Below, one piece after another: positions 13,859 through 21,821 of a DNA stretch of 25,246 nucleotides. Below the pieces are notes generated by a model. It was not told the DNA's origin, did not search any database, and saw only the letters and a list, made by a program, of their open reading frames with translations. The DNA is from an uncultured Flavobacterium sp. Lineage in GTDB: Bacteria > Bacteroidota > Bacteroidia > Flavobacteriales > Flavobacteriaceae. The first letter of the stretch is position 1. Each line of letters opens with the position of its first letter. A program made the translations under genes and the position numbers. The stretch lies in NCBI RefSeq assembly GCF_937967675.1, contig NZ_CALBSN010000042.1, positions 1 to 25,246 on the forward strand, given 5' to 3'.

Positions 13859-15283
13859 TTAATTTTCGAAAAACTCATCTTTAAATCCAATTAAATATAA
13901 TTTTTCTTCAGCACGGGTGATGGCAGTGTACAACCAGCGGACATAATCGATATCAATTCCGTCGGGTAAATAAGGTTGTTCTACAAAAACCGTTTTCCAT
14001 TGACCACCTTGCGATTTATGACACGTAATTGCATACGAAAATTTAACTTGAAGCGCATTGAAATAAGGGTTTTCTTTTACTTTTTGTAGTTTTTTATATT
14101 GTTGGCGTTCTTCCTCGTAATCCAATAAAACTTCTTGATACAATTTATTTGATTCTTCATACGTCAAGGAAGGCGATTCGCTCATAATCGTGTCTAACAT
14201 TATTACCGTATCAAATGGTGTTTGATTCGGGTAATCAACCATTCTTATTTTTACGGTGGCAAATTTAAATCCGTATAGCTCTTGAATTTTTCTGATTTCT
14301 AAAATTTCGACAATATCACCATTAGCGATGAAACCTGCTTCTGAATTTTCGGGTAACCAGAAATAATTGTTTTTCACTACCATTAAATAATCTCCAGTTG
14401 AAATTTCACTTTCTTTGGACAAAATGGAAGCTCTAATTTGTTGGTTGTATTGATTCGCTCTTTTATTGGAACGCAAAATAAAAGCTGTATCTTCTATACT
14501 ATAATTATCATACGCTTGATGAATTGCATCCTGAATTTCGTAACCATCTTGCAAGCGAACAATATCCTTAAACCCTTTTAATTTGAATTGAAACGTATCA
14601 ATAAAATGCGAATGCAATAATTCTCTTAATTGGGTAGCATTGTACAAAATTCCAGAATGCTCCGCTTGACGCATCACTTCATCCAACTCAATATGATGTA
14701 CATTTTTTTGATAATGAAGCGAAAGAGAATCAATATCCAAAGCAGGACTCACACTCATATTCACAGGTGGCAACTGCGCGGTATCTCCTATTAATAAGAG
14801 TTTGCAATTATTTCCTGCATCTACATAAAAAAACAAATCATCTAACAACGAACCATTTTCATAGAGTTTAGAATCTTGATTATTATCTGAAATCATAGAA
14901 GATTCATCGACTATAAAAAGAGTATTTTTAAATTTATTTTGTTGCAATGTAAAACTAACGCCACCAGTTTTATTTTTTTTTGGAAAATAAATTCGTTTAT
15001 GAATCGTATAAGCCGGTTTTCCTGAGTAATTACTGATTACTTTAGCTGCTCTACCTGTTGGTGCAAGCAGTACAGCTTTCATATTAACATCGCCTAAATT
15101 ATTAATTACGGTAGAAATTATTGTTGTTTTACCTGTTCCGGCATAACCTTTCAGTACAAAAATATCATCAGAAGTCGAGTTTAAAATAAAATCGGCAATT
15201 TTCTGAAAAAAAACATCCTGTTTTAGAGTGGGTTGATGCGGAAAATGATTTTGTAATAAATTGTAAAACAGCTTGTAAGTCAT
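13859..15283 (-). CDS. ATP-dependent RecD/Pif1-like DNA helicase (SF1B)
   Basis: This 474-aa 5'-3' type helicase has Walker A GYAGTGKTT (46-54), motif Ia LLAPTGRAAKV, Walker B IVDESSM (124-130), motif III LLLIGDTAQLPPV, motif V region YAITCHKSQGGQW and motif VI WLYTAITRAEEKLYLIG near the C-terminus. It is shorter than RecD2 (over 700 aa) and lacks its N-terminal extension, and there is no RecBC partner nearby, so it belongs to the stand-alone 'AAA family / RecD-like' helicases that are conserved across flavobacteria. Probable roles are DNA repair or replication-fork restart. TATATTTG (15319-15312, minus) is a likely -7 element 28 bp upstream. Confidence 0.9.
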   Translation of the reverse strand: MTYKLFYNLLQNHFPHQPTLKQDVFFQKIADFILNSTSDDIFVLKGYAGTGKTTIISTVINNLGDVNMKAVLLAPTGRAAKVISNYSGKPAYTIHKRIYFPKKNKTGGVSFTLQQNKFKNTLFIVDESSMISDNNQDSKLYENGSLLDDLFFYVDAGNNCKLLLIGDTAQLPPVNMSVSPALDIDSLSLHYQKNVHHIELDEVMRQAEHSGILYNATQLRELLHSHFIDTFQFKLKGFKDIVRLQDGYEIQDAIHQAYDNYSIEDTAFILRSNKRANQYNQQIRASILSKESEISTGDYLMVVKNNYFWLPENSEAGFIANGDIVEILEIRKIQELYGFKFATVKIRMVDYPNQTPFDTVIMLDTIMSESPSLTYEESNKLYQEVLLDYEEERQQYKKLQKVKENPYFNALQVKFSYAITCHKSQGGQWKTVFVEQPYLPDGIDIDYVRWLYTAITRAEEKLYLIGFKDEFFEN

Positions 15284-15311
15284 AAAAAAGATTTGGCCAA
15301 TATTAATTTTT

Positions 15312-15319
15312 CAAATATA
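15312..15319 (-). promoter_or_regulatory. Putative -7 element of the RecD-like helicase gene
   Basis: On the minus strand TATATTTG matches TAnnTTTG; a TTG upstream lies at a short spacing of 14 bp, so it is only moderately supported. Confidence 0.5.
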
Positions 15320-15345
15320 CTGAATGATTTTTACAAGAAATTCTT

Positions 15346-15373
15346 TTGTGTAGAAAAAAAAATTGTAGATTTG
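15346..15373 (+). promoter_or_regulatory. Promoter of the TM protein / DUF3822 / rsmD operon
   Basis: TTG (15346-15348, within TTTTG), a 17-bp spacer, then TAGATTTG (15366-15373), followed by the ATG at 15406. Expected transcription start is about 15380. Confidence 0.7.
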
Positions 15374-15405
15374 CGTACCTATTTAACTAAAAATAAATTA
15401 TTCAA

Positions 15406-16167
15406 ATGTTAGAAATTGCTATTTATTTAGTCGTATTGGTTGTTTTAATCTTTGTATTGGTTAAGCTAATCGATAAATTTGTTACACCTAGAAATAAAAA
15501 AGTTTTCACAATTGTATTGTGGGGAATTTCACTTTTCATTGTATATTTAATATACGCTTCCATTATGAAACCTATAGAATTTCAAAATGAAAAAGAAGCT
15601 CGTTACGAAGTAGCTGTTAAAACAATGTTAGACATTAAAAAATTACAAACAGGTTATAAATCTGTGAATGGAAAGTATGCTGACACTTTTGATGAGTTAG
15701 TAAAATTTGTTGAAAATGGCGAATTTGAAATTATTTCAAGAAGAGATACTGCTGTAATTGATGTTGCAAAAAATGCTGCATTTGGAATTAAAGTTGGTGC
15801 TGACGGTGTTGGTGGTTTCTTTAAAGATGAAGTAATCATAACAAAATTGGGAACAGTTAAAGTAAAAGATTCTTTGTTCAAAAATTCAGATAGATATAAA
15901 AGACTTAATGTTGTAAAAGTTGGTGAAGTTGAAGTTCCAGTAACAATGAAAACAGGAGTTGTTTCTAGAAATGACATGAATATTTCTGTTTTCCAAGCCA
16001 TTATTGATAAAAATGCTTTATTAAAAGATTTAGATCAAGAATTAGTAAAACAAGAAAACAAAGTAGAGTCTATTGACGAAATTAATGGTCCTCAAATCAT
16101 TTTAGGTTCTTTAGAAGAAGTTACTCTTACAGGAAACTGGCCAAAAAAATATGGTAATAACGAATAA
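15406..16167 (+). CDS. Two-TM membrane protein of unknown function
   Basis: This 253-aa protein starts with two membrane helices (about 4-22 and 33-53), then an extracytoplasmic or cytoplasmic domain of about 200 residues. The part right after the helices (MLDIKKLQTGYKSVNGKYAD, then FDELVKFVENG) resembles the soluble start of pilin-like proteins, but there is no prepilin peptidase site, so that likeness may be only of helix type. I do not recognise a named family; it is a conserved flavobacterial hypothetical. Its end overlaps the next gene by 17 bp and that gene overlaps rsmD by 4 bp, so the three are one operon. Confidence 0.8.
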   Translation: MLEIAIYLVVLVVLIFVLVKLIDKFVTPRNKKVFTIVLWGISLFIVYLIYASIMKPIEFQNEKEARYEVAVKTMLDIKKLQTGYKSVNGKYADTFDELVKFVENGEFEIISRRDTAVIDVAKNAAFGIKVGADGVGGFFKDEVIITKLGTVKVKDSLFKNSDRYKRLNVVKVGEVEVPVTMKTGVVSRNDMNISVFQAIIDKNALLKDLDQELVKQENKVESIDEINGPQIILGSLEEVTLTGNWPKKYGNNE

Positions 16168-16963
16168 CGACATTACACAAAAAACATATAAAAAGTTGTC
16201 CATTCAGGTTTCCTTGAGTGGACTTTCTTTTTGTGTATTTGATTTACTTTCCAATAAAGTAATACACACTAAGTCAATTCACTTTGAGAAAAACAAAGTA
16301 ATTGAAGAACAATTGTGGCGCACTTTTGTGGATTATACCATACTAACAAAATCATTTGATGAAGTAATGGTAATTCATGATAATAACCTGAATACTTTTG
16401 TACCTACTTCCCTATTTGATGTTCATTTTTTAGCAAGTTATTTGCAATATAATACCAAAGTTTTTGAGACTGATTTTTTTACACATGATGTTATTTTTCC
16501 TTACGAAATGAATAACGTTCATGTGCCATTCGTTAATATCAATAACTTTCTACTAGACCAATACGAAACTTTTGAATACCAAAATGCTAATTCTATTTTA
16601 GTTAGACAATTACTCGATTTGTCCAAAAATAAAGAAGATAAACAAGTTTTTGTTCATCTTCAAAAAGAACATTTTGAAATTGTTGTAGTGAAAAATCAGC
16701 AATTAATTCTTTTTAATTCGTTTCAATATAATACTCCAGAAGATTTTATCTATTTCATCTTGTTTACTTGCGAACAATTGCAATTAAATCCAGAAACTAT
16801 TTCGGTACAAATTTTAGGAAATTGTGTGGAAGAAGATCCTTTTTTTAAGATTGCATATCAATATATTAGAAATTGTACTTTCCTTGATGTTTCAAACAAA
16901 GCTTCAATCTTAGACGTTTCTTCTGCAGAATTGAGAAATCACTTTATACTTTACCATTCATGA
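16151..16963 (+). CDS. DUF3822 family protein
   Basis: This 270-aa protein matches the Bacteroidetes-specific DUF3822 family as I remember it. The start is YKKLSIQVSLSGLSFCVFDL, and later come a segment like LFDVHFLASYLQYNTKVFE and FVHLQKEHFEIVVVKNQQLI. The alternating strands and the paired halves hint at an actin-like (ASKHA) fold, but no ATP-binding motif is clear. It overlaps the upstream membrane protein by 17 bp and overlaps rsmD by ATGA, a sign of translational coupling. The repeated location next to rsmD suggests a link to ribosome or rRNA maturation, but the role is unknown. Confidence 0.82.
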   Translation: MVITNNDITQKTYKKLSIQVSLSGLSFCVFDLLSNKVIHTKSIHFEKNKVIEEQLWRTFVDYTILTKSFDEVMVIHDNNLNTFVPTSLFDVHFLASYLQYNTKVFETDFFTHDVIFPYEMNNVHVPFVNINNFLLDQYETFEYQNANSILVRQLLDLSKNKEDKQVFVHLQKEHFEIVVVKNQQLILFNSFQYNTPEDFIYFILFTCEQLQLNPETISVQILGNCVEEDPFFKIAYQYIRNCTFLDVSNKASILDVSSAELRNHFILYHS

Positions 16964-17532
16964 GAATTATCTCCGGAAAACACAAAGGACGCCGTTTAGT
17001 AGCTCCAAAAAACTTACCTGTTCGTCCTACAACCGACATGTGTAAAGAATCGTTATTCAATATTTTGAATAATTACTTTAATTTTCATGGATTAAAAGTT
17101 TTGGATTTATTCTCAGGAACTGGTAATATCAGTTACGAATTCGCTTCTCGTGGTGCAGGTCCAATAACTAGTGTTGATGGCGACATGGGTTGTGTGAATT
17201 ACATCAAAAAAACAGCAACGGAATTAGATTTAGATATTAGCGTAATTAAAAGTGATGTTTTCAAATTCTTAGAAAAAAGTAAAGCAAGTTATGATATTAT
17301 TTTTGCTGATCCACCATATGATTTGAGTCAGGAGAACTTTGAAAAAATCATTCAACTTATTTTTGAAAACGAGTTTTTAGACGAAGAAGGAATGTTAATT
17401 GTAGAACATTCAAAACACACAAAATTAGATCATTTGACTAATTTTTCCTTTTCAAAAAGTTACGGAGGTTCTGTATTTTCTTTTTACGAATTCGAAAGCG
17501 ACGAAGAAGAGGATTATGAAGACGAAGGATAA
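16960..17532 (+). CDS. rsmD: 16S rRNA (guanine(966)-N2)-methyltransferase
   Basis: This 190-aa SAM-dependent enzyme methylates G966 of 16S rRNA in the small ribosomal subunit. The N-terminal RIISGKHKGRRL (2-13), the SAM-binding VLDLFSGTGNISYEFASRGA (48-67) and the catalytic DPPY motif (IIFADPPYD) are diagnostic. Its ATG sits in the ATGA overlap with the DUF3822 stop codon. The C-terminus ends in a short acidic tail (DEEEDYEDEG). The rnpB gene on the other strand starts its 3' end 20 bp downstream. Confidence 0.93.
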   Translation: MRIISGKHKGRRLVAPKNLPVRPTTDMCKESLFNILNNYFNFHGLKVLDLFSGTGNISYEFASRGAGPITSVDGDMGCVNYIKKTATELDLDISVIKSDVFKFLEKSKASYDIIFADPPYDLSQENFEKIIQLIFENEFLDEEGMLIVEHSKHTKLDHLTNFSFSKSYGGSVFSFYEFESDEEEDYEDEG

Positions 17533-17552
17533 AATCGTCATTAAATAAAAAA

Positions 17553-17866
17553 GCAGACCTATAAGCCGGATTCTGTCCCCGAATAAACGGAGCCTTATCA
17601 TTTATCTAGATTACGCATTACTACGTAACTCAAGCTGCCTACCCTTCAACATCGGACGAGTAGCCCTTATTCTGATTGATCAGAAACTGCTGATATACTT
17701 GGCATTTCACCGCATAGAGTTTACCTGGTTTCACTACAGCATTACCTGTACATACTTTCTGTTGCACTTGTCCTCACCTTTCGGCGGATGGGCGTTACCC
17801 ACTATGCTACTCTTTGGTGTCCGGACTTTCCTACCATGTTTACACACGGACGATAAGGCGGTCTGC
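17553..17866 (-). ncRNA. rnpB: RNase P RNA (class A)
   Basis: Read on the minus strand, the RNA has the conserved GGAAAGTCCGGAC near its 5' end and the 3' signature ACAGAATCCGGCTTATAGG. P1 forms from GCAGACC (17866-17860) pairing with GGTCTGC (17559-17553), and the conserved GAAAGGTGAGG-type and GAAACCAGGTAAACTC segments lie in between. It is the catalytic subunit that removes 5' leaders from pre-tRNAs. A -7 element TAAGTTTG sits right before the 5' end, and T residues after P1 (A run 17547-17552) likely terminate it. An open frame on the other strand inside this gene is not real. Confidence 0.95.
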
Positions 17867-17870
17867 GGTG

Positions 17871-17878
17871 CAAACTTA
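17871..17878 (-). promoter_or_regulatory. -7 element of rnpB
   Basis: On the minus strand TAAGTTTG is followed by GCACC and then the P1 strand GCAGACC, placing the start at or just before 17866. A TTT at about the -33 distance (17900-17898) is the only upstream match. Confidence 0.7.
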
Positions 17879-17995
17879 CAACAAATTCTATCGTTTTAAA
17901 GAAATTTTAATAGATAGTTTAACACAATCTTTTGTTTTTAAGAGATAATATATTCGTAAATTTATAGGTCGCAAATCTTATAATACTTAATTCTT

Positions 17996-18304
17996 ATGTC
18001 AACTATTTATCACTACGCTTCAGTCTCCGAAGCGCTTATAAAATTAAGAGAGAAAGGGTTTACATTTGATTTCAATCAAAATGAAGAAGATATTATTTTG
18101 CATCCTGAAAATTATACCATCAATCATATTTACCATTACGAAGGCAACTCTAATCCCGACGACTCAGCAACCGTTTACGGAATCGTTTCCAAATACGGAT
18201 TAAAAGGTGTTTTTGTAACCGGAACTTCGGCTAATTCTTCTGATAAAAATGCTGAAGCAATTACTAAACTTTCTATTAAAAGCAAGCATTCAAGATCACT
18301 TTAA
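17996..18304 (+). CDS. Small conserved protein (misleadingly named 'phosphoribosylpyrophosphate synthetase' in relatives)
   Basis: This 102-aa protein reads as an alpha/beta domain: YASVSEALIKLREKGFTFDF, then IILHPENYTINHIYHYEG, then SATVYGIVSKYGLKGVFVTG. I recall similar flavobacterial proteins with the automatic label phosphoribosylpyrophosphate synthetase, but no PRPP-synthetase motif (the PRPP loop or DXXDD-type signatures) is present and the real enzyme is over 300 aa, so the label should not be used. It lies between rnpB and dnaX on the plus strand; dnaX has its own promoter. Function unknown. Confidence 0.7.
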   Translation: MSTIYHYASVSEALIKLREKGFTFDFNQNEEDIILHPENYTINHIYHYEGNSNPDDSATVYGIVSKYGLKGVFVTGTSANSSDKNAEAITKLSIKSKHSRSL

Positions 18305-18365
18305 AACTTAAAAACTAAATTGTGAATAACTTTTATAAAGATTCACCTCAATTTGGTTTTTGGAA

Positions 18366-18397
18366 TTTGCTTTTTGGAATTTCACAACCTATATTTG
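18366..18397 (+). promoter_or_regulatory. Promoter of dnaX
   Basis: TTTG (18366-18369), a 20-bp spacer, then TATATTTG (18390-18397). The dnaX ATG is at 18414, giving a 5' leader of about 10 nt. This also argues against the in-frame ATG at 18360 as start. Confidence 0.75.
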
Positions 18398-18413
18398 TAT
18401 TTCAATAGAATTT

Positions 18414-19487
18414 ATGGAACAATTTATCGTATCAGCTCGTAAGTATCGTCCACAGACATTTAAAGATGTTGTGGGGCAACAAGCTATTACCAATACGTTG
18501 TTGAATGCTATTGAAACGAATCACTTAGCGCAAGCCTTATTATTTACTGGACCACGCGGTGTTGGAAAAACAACTTGTGCTCGAATTCTAGCTCGAAAAA
18601 TCAATCAAGAAGGATATGATGATCCTTATGAGGATTTCTCTTTTAACGTTTTCGAATTAGATGCGGCTTCTAACAACGGTGTTGATGATATTAGAAGTAT
18701 TATTGACCAAGTTAGAATACCTCCACAAACAGGAAAATACAAAGTTTATATCATTGACGAGGTGCACATGCTTTCGCAAGCGGCTTTTAATGCTTTCCTG
18801 AAAACATTAGAAGAACCACCTAAGCATGCCATTTTCATTTTAGCAACTACCGAGAAACATAAAATTATACCAACGATTTTATCACGTTGTCAAATTTTTG
18901 ATTTCAAAAGAATTACGGTTAAAGATGCGAAAGAACACTTAGCTGAAATTGCGAAAGAACAGGGAATTACATTTGAAGATGACGCACTTCACATCATTGC
19001 TCAAAAAGCTGATGGTGCTATGCGTGATGCTTTGTCTATTTTTGACAGAGTGGTTTCGTATTGTGGAAAAAACCTTACCAGACAAGCCGTTACCGAAAAT
19101 TTAAACGTTTTAGATTTTGAGTATTACATCAAAATCACCGATTTAATTTTAGAAAATAAAATTCCGGATTTACTTTTAGCTTACAATGACATTTTAGCAA
19201 AAGGTTTTGATGGGCATCATTTTATTGCTGGTTTGGCTTCGCATTTTAGAGATTTATTAGTGTGTAAAAATCCAGCTACTTTACCTTTATTGGAAGCTGG
19301 TGAACATGCACAAAGTTTATATGCAGCGCAATCTCACAAAGCGATGCATGATTTCTTATTAAAAGGAATTGAATTAGCTAATGAATGTGATTTAAAATAT
19401 AAAGTCAGTCAAAATCAACGACTTTTAGTTGAACTTTGTTTGATGCAATTAGCCTCTATCACTTTTGATGGAGAAAAAAAAAAGTAG
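18414..19487 (+). CDS. dnaX: DNA polymerase III gamma subunit (zero-frame product of dnaX)
   Basis: This 357-aa product is the AAA+ clamp-loader motor that loads the beta sliding clamp on DNA. Walker A is GPRGVGKT (46-53), Walker B is IIDEVHML (113-120), and the SRC motif (SRCQIF, 157-162) is present with a full lid domain. It ends at TAG (19485-19487) straight after a run of ten A, in the frame GEKKK-stop. The same DNA in the -1 frame continues for 230 codons as the tau C-terminus, so this is the short gamma form of a split gene. The zinc-binding Cys quartet of E. coli DnaX (between Walker A and the sensor) is absent; the region reads RKINQEGYDDPYEDFSFN. I start at MEQFIVSARKYRPQ (18414), not 18 codons earlier. 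Confidence 0.85.
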   Translation: MEQFIVSARKYRPQTFKDVVGQQAITNTLLNAIETNHLAQALLFTGPRGVGKTTCARILARKINQEGYDDPYEDFSFNVFELDAASNNGVDDIRSIIDQVRIPPQTGKYKVYIIDEVHMLSQAAFNAFLKTLEEPPKHAIFILATTEKHKIIPTILSRCQIFDFKRITVKDAKEHLAEIAKEQGITFEDDALHIIAQKADGAMRDALSIFDRVVSYCGKNLTRQAVTENLNVLDFEYYIKITDLILENKIPDLLLAYNDILAKGFDGHHFIAGLASHFRDLLVCKNPATLPLLEAGEHAQSLYAAQSHKAMHDFLLKGIELANECDLKYKVSQNQRLLVELCLMQLASITFDGEKKK

Positions 19488-20176
19488 CTAAATTTATTAT
19501 TCCGGCTACGTATTACAAGAACAACTCCTACTCTATTTCGGAAGTTTCTTCATTAAAAAATCAAGTTCTAACTGAAGAAATTAAACCTGTTGTAAAAACA
19601 GAACCAAATGTTAGTGAGCCAATCGCGTCTTCAATTACTGAAGTTCAAAATGAAGTAGTTGCTCCAATTGTTCCAGAAATTCCGAAACCCGTTTTAACGA
19701 ATTTAAATCCGACAGGAACTAAAGTTTCTGCACTATCATTAGCGAGTATTAAAGCGAAAAAAGAGCTAGAAGCCCAACAACAAACCGTTCAAAGACATCG
19801 CGAAGAATTGCCTTCAGAAGCCTTTAACGAAACCGATATGTTGTTACAATGGAATAAGTTTGCTCAAAAAATGGTAGACAGCGGAAAACGTTTAATGGCA
19901 ACGTACATGCAAATGAATGATCCAACATTAAACGGAACGAAAATCACATTAGAACTTCCTAACCAAAGTACAAAAGAAGAGTTTTTATCAGGTTCGATTG
20001 AATTATTAGGCTATTTAAGAGGCAAATTACACAACCATGATATTACCATTGAAGTTGTTGTAAATGAAACTACTGAAAACAAATATGCGTTCACCCCTCA
20101 AGAAAAATTTGAACGTTTGAAACAAATTAATCCAGCTTTAGATTTGTTGAGAAAGACGTTTGATTTGGATGTTTAA
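18414..20176 (+). CDS. dnaX: DNA polymerase III tau subunit via -1 frameshift (or repaired reading)
   Basis: A -1 shift on the A run joins zero-frame residues up to 357 to the -1 frame from GTA at 19484, giving about 587 aa with no stop until 20174-20176. The new part begins VAKFIIPATYYKN, passes through a Pro/Glu/Val-rich linker, and ends in a folded tail (FNETDMLLQWNKFAQKM, then DITIEVVVNETTENKYAF, ending DLLRKTFDLDV). That tail matches the C-terminal domain of tau-type DnaX, which in other bacteria contacts the polymerase and helicase. An independent start at 19808 exists but falls inside this continuous frame, so it is not a separate gene. The exact mechanism (ribosomal slip, RNA polymerase slippage, or sequencing error) is open. 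Confidence 0.75.
19467..19487 (+). promoter_or_regulatory. dnaX slippery site
   Basis: Ten A (19474-19483) and a G give, in the zero frame, the heptamer A_AAA_AAG (19478-19484) followed by TAG stop. GGAG (19470-19473) lies 4 bases before the heptamer and could act as the upstream Shine-Dalgarno-like stimulator known for E. coli dnaX. No strong downstream hairpin is obvious by eye. Confidence 0.7.
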
Positions 20177-20204
20177 GGATGAAATTTTTGAATTATTAAT
20201 ATTC

Positions 20205-20351
20205 CAGCAGCTTGGCAAAGTTGCGGATTTTTATTATTGTTGTTCACAAGTATACAGAAAATGTTTGAAAGAAAATACGTCTTTCAGATAAAGAATGCAA
20301 GCACAGAAGTTTCCTAATAATTACTAACCAAACAATTTTGCCAAACTGCTG
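20205..20351. repeat. Inverted repeat flanking about 110 bp downstream of dnaX
   Basis: CAGCAGCTTGGCAAAGTTG (20205-20223) and CAATTTTGCCAAACTGCTG (20333-20351) are reverse complements with only two mismatches over 19 bp. A nested 7-bp hairpin (TGAAAGA / TCTTTCA, 20266-20286) lies inside. The whole 147-bp block could be a small non-autonomous element (MITE-like), a cassette end, or a long hairpin. It fills most of the gene-free 20177-20364 gap; the rest is plain AT-rich sequence. Confidence 0.6.
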
Positions 20352-20364
20352 TTATAGACTGTAA

Positions 20365-20877
20365 TTATTTTTTAATTTCAACCATTAGTATTTCATTTTT
20401 GCCCTTTCCATAAGTTATTCTCACAGGTAAACCGTTTTTAAAAACTCCATTATTAGTTTTGCTAAATCGATTAAATCTTCCAAGAACTTCGTCGGAATAT
20501 GAAAAGTTAACTGAATCAACCGTAAAACTTTCTTGGGTTACGATTCCTCTTTTTGATAAAGGTCTTATACTTTTAAAATTGCTAATTGTACCTTCTACAA
20601 TTGCTACATTTTTTGAGTTTAATATTTTATGAATTCGTTGGTCTGTAGTATCAATTATGAAAAACTTTAAGTAAACAAACCCTAATATTGCTCCAAGCCC
20701 AATAATTCCAGTTCCCAAAAGAATAATTGTCTTTTCGTAATCTTGGTTAGATTTTTTTAATTTCTTAGTTAATATAAAAGCAAGAATAAATAAAATTGCG
20801 GCATATATACAGACTTCGTGAGATTTTAATGAGTTAGTTCCTAAATCAGCAATTGACCAGTATTTTGAATATTCCAT
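20365..20877 (-). CDS. Membrane protein of unknown function (possible cassette gene)
   Basis: This 170-aa protein has two membrane helices (about 22-38 and 50-75) and then a soluble domain of about 95 residues rich in beta strands (VAIVEGTISNFKSI, ESFTVDSVNFSY, GLPVRITYGKGKNEILMVEIKK). I do not recognise it; the soluble part could be an OB-like small barrel. It lies between dnaX and ppx, breaking what would otherwise be a compact area, and both its ends carry a TTATAG-containing sequence in the same orientation (around 20352 and 20897). That and the inverted repeat next to it make an inserted gene plausible. Confidence 0.7.
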   Translation of the reverse strand: MEYSKYWSIADLGTNSLKSHEVCIYAAILFILAFILTKKLKKSNQDYEKTIILLGTGIIGLGAILGFVYLKFFIIDTTDQRIHKILNSKNVAIVEGTISNFKSIRPLSKRGIVTQESFTVDSVNFSYSDEVLGRFNRFSKTNNGVFKNGLPVRITYGKGKNEILMVEIKK

Positions 20878-20922
20878 TTTGACGTTTCGTGAAGTATTAT
20901 AGCCAATAACTCGTTAATATAA

Positions 20923-21813
20923 TCAAATCCTTCCATAATACATCGCTTTCACGATACCATCGGATAATCCAATTTTTGGAACATAAATATGACGAGCACC
21001 ACTCCATTTCATGGCGTTGAGATAGATTCTTGTAGCTGGAATAATTACATCGGCGCGGTCTGGATTTAAACCTATTTCGGCAATTCTTTGTTCGTAGGTC
21101 ATGCTGTTCAATTTTTGGTATTGCGAACTTATATATACATACGAAAGCGGTTTATCTTGTTGTTTTTCAGATAATTTAAATAATTTATTGATATTCCCAC
21201 CGGAACCAATTAGTGTGATATCATCAAAAGGTTCGGTGTTGGTTTTAATCCATTTTTCAATTTCTTGCCAAACGACATCGTTTACCATGTTATTCAACAA
21301 TCGAACGGTTCCGTTTTTAAACGATTTAGATGCGATGATATTTCCTTCGTAAAATAAAGAAAATTCGGTGCTTCCACCACCAACATCTACATATAAATAG
21401 GCTTTATCAGTACTGATGAATTGTTTTAAATCGGATGCCGCAATAATGGCTGCCTCTTTTTTACCATCAATAATATCAATTTTTATATCGGCTTTCTTTT
21501 TGATAATTTCAACAACTTCTTTTCCATTGTAAGCCTCACGCATAGCAGATGTAGCGCACGCTTGATATTTTTCTACCTTGTGTACTTTCATTAATAATTT
21601 GAAGGCTTTCATGGCGTCAATCATTCTCTCAATATTTTCCTCGGTAATTTCGCCTACGGTAAAAGCATCTTGTCCTAAACGAATAGGAACACGAACTAAG
21701 GAACTCTTATTGAATTGAGGCGCTTGGCCTTCTTGCTCTACAATATTGGTTACCAATAACCTCATGGCATTGGAACCGATATCAATAGCTGCATATTTTT
21801 TTATTGTAATCAT
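20923..21813 (-). CDS. ppx: Exopolyphosphatase / pppGpp phosphatase (Ppx/GppA family)
   Basis: This 296-aa protein has the ASKHA phosphatase motifs: the phosphate-1 loop IDIGSNAMRLLV (10-21), LYVDVGGGSTEFSLFY for phosphate 2, and ITLIGSGGNINKLF for the adenosine-like region. It removes terminal phosphates from polyphosphate, and some members also hydrolyse pppGpp. It lacks the C-terminal HD domain of longer Ppx proteins, as usual in Bacteroidetes. It follows ppk1 after 8 bp on the same strand, so polyphosphate is the likely substrate and synthesis and breakdown are coexpressed. Confidence 0.92.
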   Translation of the reverse strand: MITIKKYAAIDIGSNAMRLLVTNIVEQEGQAPQFNKSSLVRVPIRLGQDAFTVGEITEENIERMIDAMKAFKLLMKVHKVEKYQACATSAMREAYNGKEVVEIIKKKADIKIDIIDGKKEAAIIAASDLKQFISTDKAYLYVDVGGGSTEFSLFYEGNIIASKSFKNGTVRLLNNMVNDVVWQEIEKWIKTNTEPFDDITLIGSGGNINKLFKLSEKQQDKPLSYVYISSQYQKLNSMTYEQRIAEIGLNPDRADVIIPATRIYLNAMKWSGARHIYVPKIGLSDGIVKAMYYGRI

Positions 21814-21821
21814 CTATATTT

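Noticed and set aside
17699..17899. 66-codon plus-strand open frame between rsmD and the 102-aa gene
   Set aside because: It lies wholly within the rnpB gene on the opposite strand and has no family likeness.
18360..18413. In-frame ATG 18 codons before dnaX
   Set aside because: It would put the promoter (TTTG/TATATTTG) inside the gene, and the extra residues (AFWNFTTYICISIEF) do not match DnaX.
19808..20176. A separate 122-aa gene after dnaX
   Set aside because: It is the last part of a continuous -1 frame that begins at the dnaX A run; it matches the DnaX tau C-terminus, so it is not an independent gene.
20205..20351. Classical insertion sequence
   Set aside because: No transposase frame, target-site duplication or long terminal repeat is visible; only a 147-bp inverted-repeat block remains.
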